Source: Desulfosporosinus nitroreducens (GTDB lineage Bacteria; Bacillota; Desulfitobacteriia; Desulfitobacteriales; Desulfitobacteriaceae). From it: a DNA stretch of 62,113 nt. This document shows, piece after piece, positions 40,966-49,075 of this stretch. The notes under the pieces are model-generated. The model did not search any database and was not told the origin of the DNA. It saw only the letters and a list, made by a program, of their open reading frames with translations. The position numbers and the translations under genes are program-made. The first letter of the stretch is position 1. Every line of letters begins with the position of its first letter. The stretch spans positions 1 to 62,113 of the forward strand of contig NZ_JAMHFY010000029.1 of NCBI RefSeq assembly GCF_023897015.1, read 5' to 3'.

Positions 40966-42645
40966 CTAAAACTTTCCCGATTTAAAAATAGAGATAAACA
41001 GCCAAAGCAACATCAGACCCGCCATCGCTGCTCCAATCTCGATAACGGAGATATGCCAAAACGTTATAGGCTGCTGGCCTAAAGCCGAAGCAACAATGAT
41101 TCCCGCCATAACGATACTAAAGGAAAGCAAAACAATACTAAAGGATATCTGATTTGTAATACGATCCAATTTCCTAAGGAAAATATCCAGCTCCGGAACG
41201 CTGACTTCTATGCGAATACGCCCTCGAACTAAATTCCGCATCAAATCTTTCATTTGTTTAGGAAGATCTACTAAAAGATCACCATAATCCGAGACATTAT
41301 GCCATAGCCTGCCCGCAATGGTACTTGGTTTGTAACGTTCCTTAAGGAGTTGAATTCCAAACGGTTCTGCCATGTCCATAATACTCAAATTGGGATCTAA
41401 CTTTTCCACAATTCCTTCTAAAATCAGTAAGCACTTAGCCACCATCGTAAAATCTGAGGGAATGCGTATCTGATGACGGAAGGCAACTTCAAAAAGGTCG
41501 CTAATCGCCTCACCAAGACTGATCCGACTCATAGGAACATCCATGTACTTTTCTCGTAATTCATCTACATCATTACCTAACAGAGATAGATTGACATCCT
41601 CAGGAACTATCCCTATTCGTAGAACCGCTTTAATCATACTCTCAGTGTTCTGACGCATCATAGCGATAATTAAGGAAGCGAAATTATGTTTCATATCTAA
41701 TGTAAGTCTGCCTACCATACCAAAGTCGATAAACGAAATCACGCCACCCCGTAAAAGAAAGATGTTTCCGGGATGCGGGTCAGCATGAAAAAAGCCTTCG
41801 ATTAATATCTGATGGAAGAGCCCTCGAACAAGTTGTTCTGCTATTACTTTATGTTCGTACCCATTTTTCTCAAGAGCTTCAAACTGATTCAGCCTTAAAC
41901 CTTCAACAAACTCCATCGTTAATACTTTTCGAGTAGAGTAATCCCAATAAATCGAAGGAATGTGAACCAACTTATCATTCTTAAACTGCTTTGCTATTTT
42001 CTCCGCATTTCTGCCTTCAATAGTGTAATCCAATTCATTACGTAGCGACTTGGCAAACTCTTCGACGACATCGCACAATTGGAGACGTTCCATTCGTTTC
42101 ATACGGTTTTCAGCCAAAGCGGCCAAATCCAACAGGATTTCTAAATCAGTTTCTATCATAGCTTTTATCCGAGGACGCTGTACCTTAACAGCAACCAGTT
42201 CTCCAGTAGCACGCAGTTGCGCACGATGAACCTGACCAATAGAGGCCGCTGCAATCACTTTTTTATCAAACGAAGAAAAGATATCCTCAAGAGGGGAACC
42301 TAGTTCTTCCTCAATAATCTCAGTCACTTCTTCAAAGGAGAAGGAAGGTACGTTCTCTTGCAGTTTTTCCAGTTCACAAAGAATTTCTTGCGGGAAGATA
42401 TCCGCACGAGTACTGGCAATCTGCCCAATCTTAATATATGTAGGACCCAATTCCTCAATCACTGAGCGTATCCGCTCCCCAACCGACATAGGGTCCATCT
42501 CTTCAGTATCCGTAAAAAGCCGTTTAGGCAGAGAAAGCATATGTAAAAGTCCCATCTCCTCCACAAAAAAACCAAAACCGTGGCGAGCTAAGACTTTAGC
42601 GACATCTCGATACCGTTTAATATGGCGTATTCTTTTGCCAATCAT
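40966..42645 (-). CDS. UbiB/AarF/ABC1-family atypical protein kinase
   Basis: This 559-residue protein carries the ABC1/UbiB kinase-like domain: EELGPTYIKIGQIASTRAD (the KxGQ motif), AAASIGQVHRAQL (Ala-rich loop replacing the Gly-rich loop), VAVKVQRP, EFVEGL, FHADPHPGNIFL and the metal DFG as IDFGMVGRL. Two C-terminal transmembrane helices (about 500-550) anchor it. Members support quinone biosynthesis or lipid homeostasis, as in B. subtilis YtlR-like and E. coli UbiB systems. A phasin-like gene lies upstream in the same direction. Confidence 0.9.
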   Translation of the reverse strand: MIGKRIRHIKRYRDVAKVLARHGFGFFVEEMGLLHMLSLPKRLFTDTEEMDPMSVGERIRSVIEELGPTYIKIGQIASTRADIFPQEILCELEKLQENVPSFSFEEVTEIIEEELGSPLEDIFSSFDKKVIAAASIGQVHRAQLRATGELVAVKVQRPRIKAMIETDLEILLDLAALAENRMKRMERLQLCDVVEEFAKSLRNELDYTIEGRNAEKIAKQFKNDKLVHIPSIYWDYSTRKVLTMEFVEGLRLNQFEALEKNGYEHKVIAEQLVRGLFHQILIEGFFHADPHPGNIFLLRGGVISFIDFGMVGRLTLDMKHNFASLIIAMMRQNTESMIKAVLRIGIVPEDVNLSLLGNDVDELREKYMDVPMSRISLGEAISDLFEVAFRHQIRIPSDFTMVAKCLLILEGIVEKLDPNLSIMDMAEPFGIQLLKERYKPSTIAGRLWHNVSDYGDLLVDLPKQMKDLMRNLVRGRIRIEVSVPELDIFLRKLDRITNQISFSIVLLSFSIVMAGIIVASALGQQPITFWHISVIEIGAAMAGLMLLWLFISIFKSGKF

Positions 42646-42759
42646 AAGAATTCGTCCCCTTTATTCGAGGTTCGTGATTCAGATTCAAAGTTCAACTAAC
42701 GCTCCTGATACTTTACCATTACGTTAGCTTACTAACTATTTAAAGATCTGCTATATAGA

Positions 42760-42783
42760 GGGCCTGAATTTTATTTCAGGCCC
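42760..42783. terminator. Hairpin after the phasin-like gene
   Basis: GGGCCTGAA (42760-42768) pairs with TTCAGGCCC (42775-42783). It lies between the phasin-like gene and ubiB; the U-run is weak (TCTATAT), so part of the transcription probably continues into ubiB. Confidence 0.55.
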
Positions 42784-42817
42784 CTGTTTGAGTATCCTTG
42801 ATTTTCTTTAAGCTGTT

Positions 42818-43108
42818 CTATTGCTTGTTTTCCAGTTCCTGAATTCTTTTTTCTAATCGCTCAAAATCCGCTTTACTCGGAACATTCAGGTCTCTGAGGA
42901 CTTTTTCTAATTGTTCATGAATTCGGGCATTCATCTGTTTCTGCTCAGCTTCCCCTTTCTCTAACAATTCATTAATGAGGTCCTTAGATTCTGCAGTAGA
43001 CACTTCACCCTTTTTAACTAATTCATCAACAAGCTTCTCAATTTGCTCCTTACTCACCACCGCTAAACCTAACCCAATGGACAACCCTTTTTTGATAAGG
43101 TCTTTCAA
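42818..43108 (-). CDS. Phasin-superfamily-like coiled-coil protein
   Basis: This 96-residue, highly charged protein is predicted mostly helical, with a hydrophobic N-terminal helix (LIKKGLSIGLGLAVVSKEQ), a VDELVKKGEVS segment typical of PhaF/PhaI-like phasin proteins, and a C-terminal coiled coil with heptads. Function is unknown. The start is taken as TTG 43108, with AAAGGAGGAG 5 bases upstream; the longer ATG frame (43162) runs through this ribosome site. Just upstream of a UbiB-type kinase gene, a pairing known from several bacteria. Confidence 0.7.
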   Translation of the reverse strand: MKDLIKKGLSIGLGLAVVSKEQIEKLVDELVKKGEVSTAESKDLINELLEKGEAEQKQMNARIHEQLEKVLRDLNVPSKADFERLEKRIQELENKQ

Positions 43109-43249
43109 AACGATCTCCTCCTTTATCCAACTTGCACCATATTCATGAACCATTTGTATCATTATAACTCGTTAGTATCTTAGTTACACTAATGATTGTT
43201 TACAAAAACAGTTAAACTTATTTATTCAGTGCCTAAATACTCTTGGTTA

Positions 43250-43278
43250 TTGACTGAAAATAGACTAGAATATAGATA
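43250..43278 (+). promoter_or_regulatory. Possible promoter of the cobalamin riboswitch-btu operon
   Basis: TTGACT (43250-43255), a 17-bp spacer and TAGATA (43273-43278) lie 15 bp before the first riboswitch helix. The -10 is imperfect. Confidence 0.4.
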
Positions 43279-43292
43279 ATATAATATCGTAT

Positions 43293-43459
43293 GATGAATA
43301 GGTTTCTTTCTTAAGTTTTAAGAAGGATGAAGAGGGAAGTTCGGAAAAACCGACGCGGTCCCGCCACTGTATATGGAAGTATTCCACAATAGGCCACTGT
43401 CAAATGATGGGAAGGCGTGGAACTGCAAAGCCATAAGCCAGGAGACCTGCCTATTTATC
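43293..43459 (+). promoter_or_regulatory. Cobalamin (adenosylcobalamin) riboswitch aptamer
   Basis: The conserved core is visible: GAGGGAAGTTCGG, GCGGTCCCGCCACTGT, GCCACTG, AAAGCCATAAGCCAGGAGACCTGCC with the B12 box. The closing helix P1 can be placed exactly: GATGAATAGG (43293-43302) with CCTATTTATC (43450-43459). It leads directly into btuFCD and, with the terminator at 43536-43570, should shut off transport when corrinoid is plentiful. Confidence 0.95.
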
Positions 43460-43535
43460 AAAACAGGCTTATATCCTTCGAGGAAAGGGATTAGGCGCTA
43501 TATGCGTATAACGCAGTTAAGCACCATGATTTAAA

Positions 43536-43570
43536 CCCCTTTATCATAAGCGATAAAGGGGCTTTTGTTT
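43536..43570 (+). terminator. Riboswitch expression-platform terminator
   Basis: CCCCTTTATC pairs with GATAAAGGGG around a 6-base loop, followed by CTTTTGTTT. It lies 38 bases before btuF and is the likely off-switch of the cobalamin riboswitch. Confidence 0.88.
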
Positions 43571-43607
43571 ATTCGTCAGAATAATACCAAAGGAAAGGGC
43601 GATAACC

Positions 43608-44576
43608 ATGCTTAAAAATAAAACACTCTCACTCCTGATCTTATTATTCTCTCTCGCTTTGCTCACTGGATGCGGGAGTACAACACCAAAGTCTAACGCA
43701 CAATCCGACGTCCCCAAGACAGATCCAACAACTGAAACAGCTTATCCCCTAACCGTCAAAGACGATTCTGGGAATAACGTGACCGTATCCTCTCAACCGA
43801 AAAGGATCGTCTCCATGGTTCCCTCCGCAACAGAGACCCTCTTCGCTCTGGGATTGGAAGAAAACGTTGTGGCCGTGACAAAATGGGATGACTATCCTGT
43901 GGACGTTCAAAAAAAGACAGAGTATGTTTTCCAAGACAGCCTGAACCCTAATATCGAGCAAATTTTAAAATTAAACCCTGACCTCATAGTATTGGGGTTA
44001 ATGGGCCATGATCCTAAGAGCATCGAAGCAATCCGCAATCTGAAAGTCCCCGTCATAACCGTTAATCCCCAAACCCTTGAGGCTACCTATCTCACCATCG
44101 AGACCATCGGACAACTTACAAACACACAAAAACAAGCAGACCAGCTTGTTTCTGCTATGAAGGAAAAAGAACAATCTATTGTTAAAACGGTATCAAAAAT
44201 TAATAGTGCTGATCGTTTAAAGGTCTGGACTGAAGTCGATGATAACCTCTTCACCCCAGGTCAAGGAACCTTTCTCAATGAATTGCTGACCAAGGCTGGG
44301 GGAATCAATATTGCTGATGATGTCCAAGGTTGGGGACAGTATAATAGTGAACAAGTAATTACCAAAAATCCGCAAGTTATTTTCGAGACCTATGATTATT
44401 ATCAAAAAGATGCTGTCGCAAACATTATAGCGCGTAATGGCTGGCAAAACATAGATGCTGTAAAAAACAAACATGTGGTAGGTCTGGATAGTAACATGGT
44501 AACTAGGCCCGGACCGAGAATTGTAGATGGATTAGAGTCAATTGCAAAAGCATTGTATCCTGACCTTTTTCAATAA
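43608..44576 (+). CDS. btuF: Corrinoid ABC transporter, substrate-binding lipoprotein
   Basis: This 322-residue binding protein captures corrinoids outside the membrane. It has an N-terminal lipoprotein signal ending in the lipobox LLTGC (Cys about 22) and a Periplasmic_BP_2 fold with PKRIVSMVPSATETLFALGLE and NPDLIVLGLMGHDP. Specificity is inferred from the cobalamin riboswitch directly upstream rather than from the fold, which is shared with siderophore binders. First gene of btuFCD. Confidence 0.9.
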   Translation: MLKNKTLSLLILLFSLALLTGCGSTTPKSNAQSDVPKTDPTTETAYPLTVKDDSGNNVTVSSQPKRIVSMVPSATETLFALGLEENVVAVTKWDDYPVDVQKKTEYVFQDSLNPNIEQILKLNPDLIVLGLMGHDPKSIEAIRNLKVPVITVNPQTLEATYLTIETIGQLTNTQKQADQLVSAMKEKEQSIVKTVSKINSADRLKVWTEVDDNLFTPGQGTFLNELLTKAGGINIADDVQGWGQYNSEQVITKNPQVIFETYDYYQKDAVANIIARNGWQNIDAVKNKHVVGLDSNMVTRPGPRIVDGLESIAKALYPDLFQ

Positions 44577-44655
44577 CTCCATTTCTTCGACTCTTTCTTC
44601 AATACGCTACACGTTGCTATGCCCAACTAAGTATCATCCTTAAGGTGGAATTTTC

Positions 44656-45699
44656 ATGGAAGAAATAATAAGAACTAAACAAATCATATGGACGGGTGCT
44701 CTTTTTGCACTCCTTCTTATGTCCCTGGTGTTAAGTGTCATGATTGGCTCTGTCCATCTGCCATTTACCCTAACTCTGAAGATTCTGCTTAACCACCTCC
44801 CTCTGTTCGACTTGACTCCCACTTGGACATTGGCACAGGACGCTATTGTCTGGAACTTGCGCCTGCCTCGTGTTTTTTTGGCTCTTGTCATTGGTGCGAT
44901 GCTTTCTTCAACAGGGGTTGCCTTTCAAGGCATGTTGCGCAACCCGCTTGCAGATCCTTACATCCTTGGGGTTTCCGTGGGTGCCGCTTTTGGAGCGGCG
45001 ACATCCATACTCTTCTTTCGAAATTCTTCTCTGTTAGGCTACTTAACCACGCCGCTTTTTTCGTTTTCAGGGGCCTTACTCTCTCTTTGGTTTGTAATGG
45101 CACTTGCCAAGCATCACGGACAACGTGACCGGGAAACATTGATTCTTGCCGGTGTCGTTGTTCAATCTTTGATTGGGGCCTTTCTTTCCTTCTTGATTGC
45201 CATATCGGGTCAACAAATGCAAGAAATTGTATTCTGGATGATGGGAAGTTTAGCTAACCATTCTTGGCAAGACGTCGGGATGCTGATTCCATATCTCGCC
45301 TTGGGTTTCTTCTATTTATCACTTCAGAAGCGCGACCTCAACCTCATTTCACTGGGGGAAAGCGCTGCGACCCATCTTGGAATGAATGTCGAAAAAAAGA
45401 AAATATGGGTTTTAGTCGTTGGTTCCTTACTTACAGGGGCGGCCGTTTCGGTTGTCGGAATCATAGGATTCGTTGGGCTCATTGTCCCCCACTTAATGCG
45501 TTTACTGGTAGGTCCTGACCACCGAATTTTATTGCCAATATCCACTCTCGCAGGGGCAATATTCCTATTATGGGCGGATACCTTAGCCCGTAGCATCATT
45601 CCTTCACGAGAAATTCCGATCGGTGTTATCACCGCATTTATCGGAGCACCGTTTTTTGCGTACTTACTAAAAAAAGGACTGAGGAGGGGGCATGTATGA
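44656..45699 (+). CDS. btuC: Corrinoid ABC transporter, permease
   Basis: This 347-residue FecCD/BtuC-family permease has about ten helices. Family segments include LRLPRVFLALVIGAMLSSTGVAFQGMLRNPLADPYILGVSVGAAFGA near the start and VVGIIGFVGLIVPHLMRLLVGPDHR, the coupling region to the ATPase, near residue 260. It overlaps the start of btuD (ATGA), so the two are translationally coupled. Confidence 0.92.
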   Translation: MEEIIRTKQIIWTGALFALLLMSLVLSVMIGSVHLPFTLTLKILLNHLPLFDLTPTWTLAQDAIVWNLRLPRVFLALVIGAMLSSTGVAFQGMLRNPLADPYILGVSVGAAFGAATSILFFRNSSLLGYLTTPLFSFSGALLSLWFVMALAKHHGQRDRETLILAGVVVQSLIGAFLSFLIAISGQQMQEIVFWMMGSLANHSWQDVGMLIPYLALGFFYLSLQKRDLNLISLGESAATHLGMNVEKKKIWVLVVGSLLTGAAVSVVGIIGFVGLIVPHLMRLLVGPDHRILLPISTLAGAIFLLWADTLARSIIPSREIPIGVITAFIGAPFFAYLLKKGLRRGHV

Positions 45700-46475
45700 A
45701 CCTTTTCGATGTAATACACGTTCAGCACCAGTTTGGAACGATCCCAGTTCTTCAAGACATAGAATTTCAGATTAAAGTTGGAGAGACCTTTGGGATTATC
45801 GGACCGAACGGCAGTGGGAAATCCACACTCATTCGTACCATGAGTGGTTTACTAAAACCTAGTGGAGGGAAAATTCTCTTAAATGGTAAATCTATTCGTT
45901 CATATCGAAAACGAGAGCTGGCAAAAATTATAGCAGTTTTAGAACAAGAAGGCATCCCGCCCCTGTCGTTCACGGTAGAAGAGGTCGTTGCCATGGGACG
46001 TTATCCATGGTTAAAGCCCCTCTCAGACCTATCTCTTAAGGATGAACAGATAGTTCAAACTGCATTAGAAAAACTAGGCCTCTGGAATTTACGAACTAAG
46101 CCGGTAAATAACCTGAGCGGAGGACAACGTCAAATGGTCTCCTTAGCAAGAGCCATGGTCCAGCAGCCGCGGGTTCTGATTCTGGATGAACCGACCACCT
46201 TTTTAGATATTGGACATCAAATGCTCGTTATGGAACACGTCCGAGAATGGCACCAATCTGAGGGAATCACCGTAATTATGGTCTTACATGACTTAAATCT
46301 TGCAAGTCAATACTGTAATCGTCTTTTGCTCTTGGATAATGGACACATTAAAAGTTGCGGGGAAGTTCACGATGTTTTACAACCCGCCACCATATCTTCA
46401 ATCTATAAAACCGAAATCATTATGATTAATCACCCTGTCCACCAAGTACCCCAATTTTTGCTCACCAGCAAATAA
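45696..46475 (+). CDS. btuD: Corrinoid ABC transporter, ATP-binding protein
   Basis: This 259-residue ATPase has Walker A GPNGSGKST (about 35-43), the signature LSGGQRQ (about 139-145), Walker B VLILDEPT and the H-loop HDLNLA. The arrangement is of the FecE/BtuD type. Last gene of the operon; two strong hairpins follow within 140 bases. Confidence 0.93.
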   Translation: MNLFDVIHVQHQFGTIPVLQDIEFQIKVGETFGIIGPNGSGKSTLIRTMSGLLKPSGGKILLNGKSIRSYRKRELAKIIAVLEQEGIPPLSFTVEEVVAMGRYPWLKPLSDLSLKDEQIVQTALEKLGLWNLRTKPVNNLSGGQRQMVSLARAMVQQPRVLILDEPTTFLDIGHQMLVMEHVREWHQSEGITVIMVLHDLNLASQYCNRLLLLDNGHIKSCGEVHDVLQPATISSIYKTEIIMINHPVHQVPQFLLTSK

Positions 46476-46521
46476 CCCTTATTCTATCAGAGTTATTTCC
46501 AAAAATATTTGACAAAGCACA

Positions 46522-46564
46522 TACAATAAGGCCTCTGCGAATAATCGCAAGAAGCCTTATTGTA
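46522..46564. terminator. First hairpin after btuD
   Basis: TACAATAAGGC (46522-46532) pairs with GCCTTATTGTA (46554-46564), with an inner TGCGA-ATAA-TCGCA hairpin. No U-run follows, so it may be a processing or stabilising structure before the true terminator. Confidence 0.55.
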
Positions 46565-46578
46565 ATACCATTCAAACC

Positions 46579-46620
46579 GAGAGGGATTAGCTTTTTTCTA
46601 AAAAGCTAATCCCTCTCTTT
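46579..46620 (+). terminator. Rho-independent terminator of btuFCD
   Basis: GAGAGGGATTAGCTTTTT pairs with AAAAGCTAATCCCTCTC (46579-46617), followed by TTT. The rest of the 46476-46815 gap is leader of the next gene; I saw no recognised riboswitch in it. Confidence 0.88.
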
Positions 46621-46815
46621 TACTTCGGAACCAACATCTACCAAAGACAAGCCGATAATTATCCGTTATACTAAGGAAACAACTTCAATCAACTCATTCA
46701 GTTGGGAGTTCCCTTTAATCCGTCATCACGGCATCCAGCCATTTAAGATTTCAAAACCTCAGCCAAGAGTATTATTTTTAGTCTTAACTCTTCACAAATA
46801 ACGAAAACGAAAGGA

Positions 46816-47535
46816 ATGACGAAATTGAAAACTATTAAAAATATAAAGTGGTCTGTTCTCCTAGTTCCCGTCTTATCAGCATTCTTCTTTGTGACAATTA
46901 TCACAGCTGCCCCAATAACAATAACTGAAAAAATGGATGCTCAAGAAATTCAAACCATTGCCGTAGCGACGACAGAAACGACAAAAGATCTCACAGTACC
47001 CCAACCTACTGTAGACCCACAAGTTGTCCCCATTCCCGATAACACAAGCACCCCTTCTACAACACCAGCTCCAGCTAACACTCCGGCAAAAAAGGTACAG
47101 CCATCTCGATCAACAGGTTCAAGCAGTACTCCGAGTAAACCTGCAACCGCCAAACCGTCCTCACAACCAACGAAAGCAAGTGCCATTATCGCTACTGGCA
47201 AACAATATATCGGAGTAAAATATGTCTTCGGTGGAACTACACCGGCCGGATTTGACTGTTCTGGGTTCGTTCAATATGTTTTTGCTAAAAACGGCATAAA
47301 TCTTCCTAGAGTTTCTCGTGATCAGTTTAAAATAGGTACTTCTGTCTCATTTAGCAATCTGCAACCTGGAGACTTAGTGTTCTTCTCTTTAGCTAAAAAC
47401 GGAGTAATTGACCACGATGGAATTTATGTAGGCAATGGTCAATTTATCAATGCATCTAGTTCTAAAGGCGTAACCATCTATACCATGGGAACTTATTGGA
47501 AATCCGCTTATGTCGGAGCAAAACGAGTCTTATAG
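46816..47535 (+). CDS. NlpC/P60-family peptidoglycan endopeptidase
   Basis: This 239-residue exported cell-wall hydrolase has an N-terminal signal or anchor (about 10-30), a Pro/Thr/Ser-rich linker (about 55-115) and a C-terminal NlpC/P60 domain (about 120-239) with the catalytic Cys in FDCSGFVQYVF, the His in DHDGIYVG, and QPGDLVFF. It should cut the D-Glu-diaminopimelate bond in the stem peptide. The ATG at 46816 sits immediately after AAAGGA, too close for good initiation; a TTG at 46825 is better spaced and may be the real start. Confidence 0.88.
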   Translation: MTKLKTIKNIKWSVLLVPVLSAFFFVTIITAAPITITEKMDAQEIQTIAVATTETTKDLTVPQPTVDPQVVPIPDNTSTPSTTPAPANTPAKKVQPSRSTGSSSTPSKPATAKPSSQPTKASAIIATGKQYIGVKYVFGGTTPAGFDCSGFVQYVFAKNGINLPRVSRDQFKIGTSVSFSNLQPGDLVFFSLAKNGVIDHDGIYVGNGQFINASSSKGVTIYTMGTYWKSAYVGAKRVL

Positions 47536-47578
47536 CCTTCCATTATGAGTCAGGCTATTCAGCTCAAAAATTATGAAG

Positions 47579-47621
47579 GCGGGGGGCTAACAAAACATCT
47601 TTGATTTTGTTAGCCCCCCGC
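47579..47621. terminator. Bidirectional terminator between the NlpC/P60 gene and hprK
   Basis: GCGGGGGGCTAACAAAA pairs perfectly with TTTTGTTAGCCCCCCGC, a 17-bp stem between convergent genes. U-runs are weak, but the stem is very stable. Confidence 0.8.
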
Positions 47622-47648
47622 TATGTATAAGCTTGATCACTTTATTCT

Positions 47649-48560
47649 TCACATGTTTCTGATAGGAGGCGTTACTTGCCCTTTGCAATTGCGATTCCAA
47701 TTTTGGATCACTGCCACTTCCATAAGCGTTGCAAGATTACGCCCCGGCCGAACCGGAATCGTGATCTCTGGAACCGAGATCCCTAAGATCTGTCGTGTTT
47801 TAGGAGGATCAATCCCAATACGATCATAAATCTTATCTTGTTTCCATTCCTCTAAGTGAACAATAAAGTTAATTACTTTTTCATCTCTCGCAGAACCTGC
47901 CCCAAAAAGCGTCGTAACATCAAGTATGCCTAAACCACGCACTTCAAGCTGATGCCGAATCCGTTTTGGTGCAGTGCCCATCAACCTTTCTTCATCAACT
48001 CGGCGAACTTTCACGACATCAGCAGCAACTAACAAATGCCCGCTCTTTATAAGTTCCAAAGCGGCCTCACTTTTGCCAATCCCTCGCTCCCCAGTGATCA
48101 TAAGCCCTACTCCGTAAACATCAACTAACACTCCCTGAACATTAGTACTGGGAGCTAACTGGTTTATAAGGTAACGAATTAAAAGATAAAAAAGTTGGGT
48201 TGAAGAGCGAGGGGTTGTTAAGAGAGGAATCTTCCGCTCACTGGCCAATTCGATAAACTCCAGGGGAATGGTTAAACCCCGGGTAATAATTACACAAGGT
48301 ACTTCTGCAAGCATTACTTGAGCGAGTTTCGAACGGCGCACAGAATAATCGAATTGCTGTATTAGTCCTAATTCAGTCCGACCGTATACTTGAATACGTT
48401 TGGGCGTCAAATGTTCTAAATAACCCGCCAATTCAGCACTCGGACGTTTTAAGCTATATTCTGTAATCTCTTTGTCCAATCCCACATGCCCTGCTAAGAC
48501 CTCAAAATTAAATTTCTCTACCAATTGGTTTACCGTAAGCAATTTTAACCCTCTTTCCAA
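47649..48560 (-). CDS. hprK: Divergent HPr kinase/phosphorylase-like protein
   Basis: HprK phosphorylates Ser46 of HPr and reverses it, controlling carbon catabolite repression. The overall fold is clear: an N-terminal domain, a P-loop GERGIGKSEAALEL (157-164 for GERGIGKS), the second signature LEVRGLGILDVTTLFGAG and IPVRPGRNLA. But three normally strict positions differ. The His of the STxxHGVLVD motif is Gln142, the P-loop Ser is Arg159, and the first Asp of the VADD motif is Ala180. Catalysis by the usual mechanism is therefore doubtful. The start may be TTG 48560 or TTG 48542 (AGAGGG 6 bases upstream). Divergent from the UxaA pair. Confidence 0.8.
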   Translation of the reverse strand: MERGLKLLTVNQLVEKFNFEVLAGHVGLDKEITEYSLKRPSAELAGYLEHLTPKRIQVYGRTELGLIQQFDYSVRRSKLAQVMLAEVPCVIITRGLTIPLEFIELASERKIPLLTTPRSSTQLFYLLIRYLINQLAPSTNVQGVLVDVYGVGLMITGERGIGKSEAALELIKSGHLLVAADVVKVRRVDEERLMGTAPKRIRHQLEVRGLGILDVTTLFGAGSARDEKVINFIVHLEEWKQDKIYDRIGIDPPKTRQILGISVPEITIPVRPGRNLATLMEVAVIQNWNRNCKGQVTPPIRNM

Positions 48561-48740
48561 ACAGGGGATGCCCCTCCGTTTTCATATGTTTCCCACTATA
48601 GAAATATATTATAAACTATTTCTGAAAATCTTGCTTCCTTTTGTCCTTAAAATATTTAGAAAGCATTTACAATCCCCCCCTGTTTCCGATATTCTAAGGG
48701 TTAGACGTGATTTATATTTACAGTAATAGGAGGTAACCTC

Positions 48741-49028
48741 TTGAAGAAGCAGGCCGTCGTGATAAACCATAAAGATAACGTTGCCACAGTAGTGGAAGAC
48801 TTCCCTTCTGGTACTATCATTCATTTTTTTATCGGTCAATCAGAACATTCTCTCCAATTATTAGAAGACATTCCCCTTGGACATAAACTTGCTATTTGTG
48901 CAATTCAGGTCGGACAAGATATCCTCAAATATGCTGAAAGTATCGGGGTCGCCACTGAATTGATTCGACCTGGACAACATGTTCATGTACACAATTTAGA
49001 AAGTCGACGTGGACGCAGAGATAAATAA
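48741..49028 (+). CDS. UxaA-family dehydratase, small (SAF-domain) subunit
   Basis: This 95-residue protein consists of a SAF domain, the small part of altronate/galactarate-type dehydratases and of sulfolactate sulfo-lyase SuyA. Marks are an early NHKDNVATVVEDF, the GHKLAICAI strand and the GQHVHVHNLES end. The start is TTG at 48741 with AGGAGG 7 bases upstream. It pairs with the large subunit 47 bases downstream; in E. coli or Bacillus these parts are fused. Confidence 0.85.
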   Translation: MKKQAVVINHKDNVATVVEDFPSGTIIHFFIGQSEHSLQLLEDIPLGHKLAICAIQVGQDILKYAESIGVATELIRPGQHVHVHNLESRRGRRDK

Positions 49029-49075
49029 TTATTCTATGAAATAGAAACATCATTGATCTTAAGGAGGAAGAACTC

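Noticed and set aside
46621-46815. Possible c-di-AMP (ydaO-type) riboswitch before the NlpC/P60 gene
   Set aside because: Only a short AATCCGTCA similarity is visible; the conserved 5' half and helices are absent.
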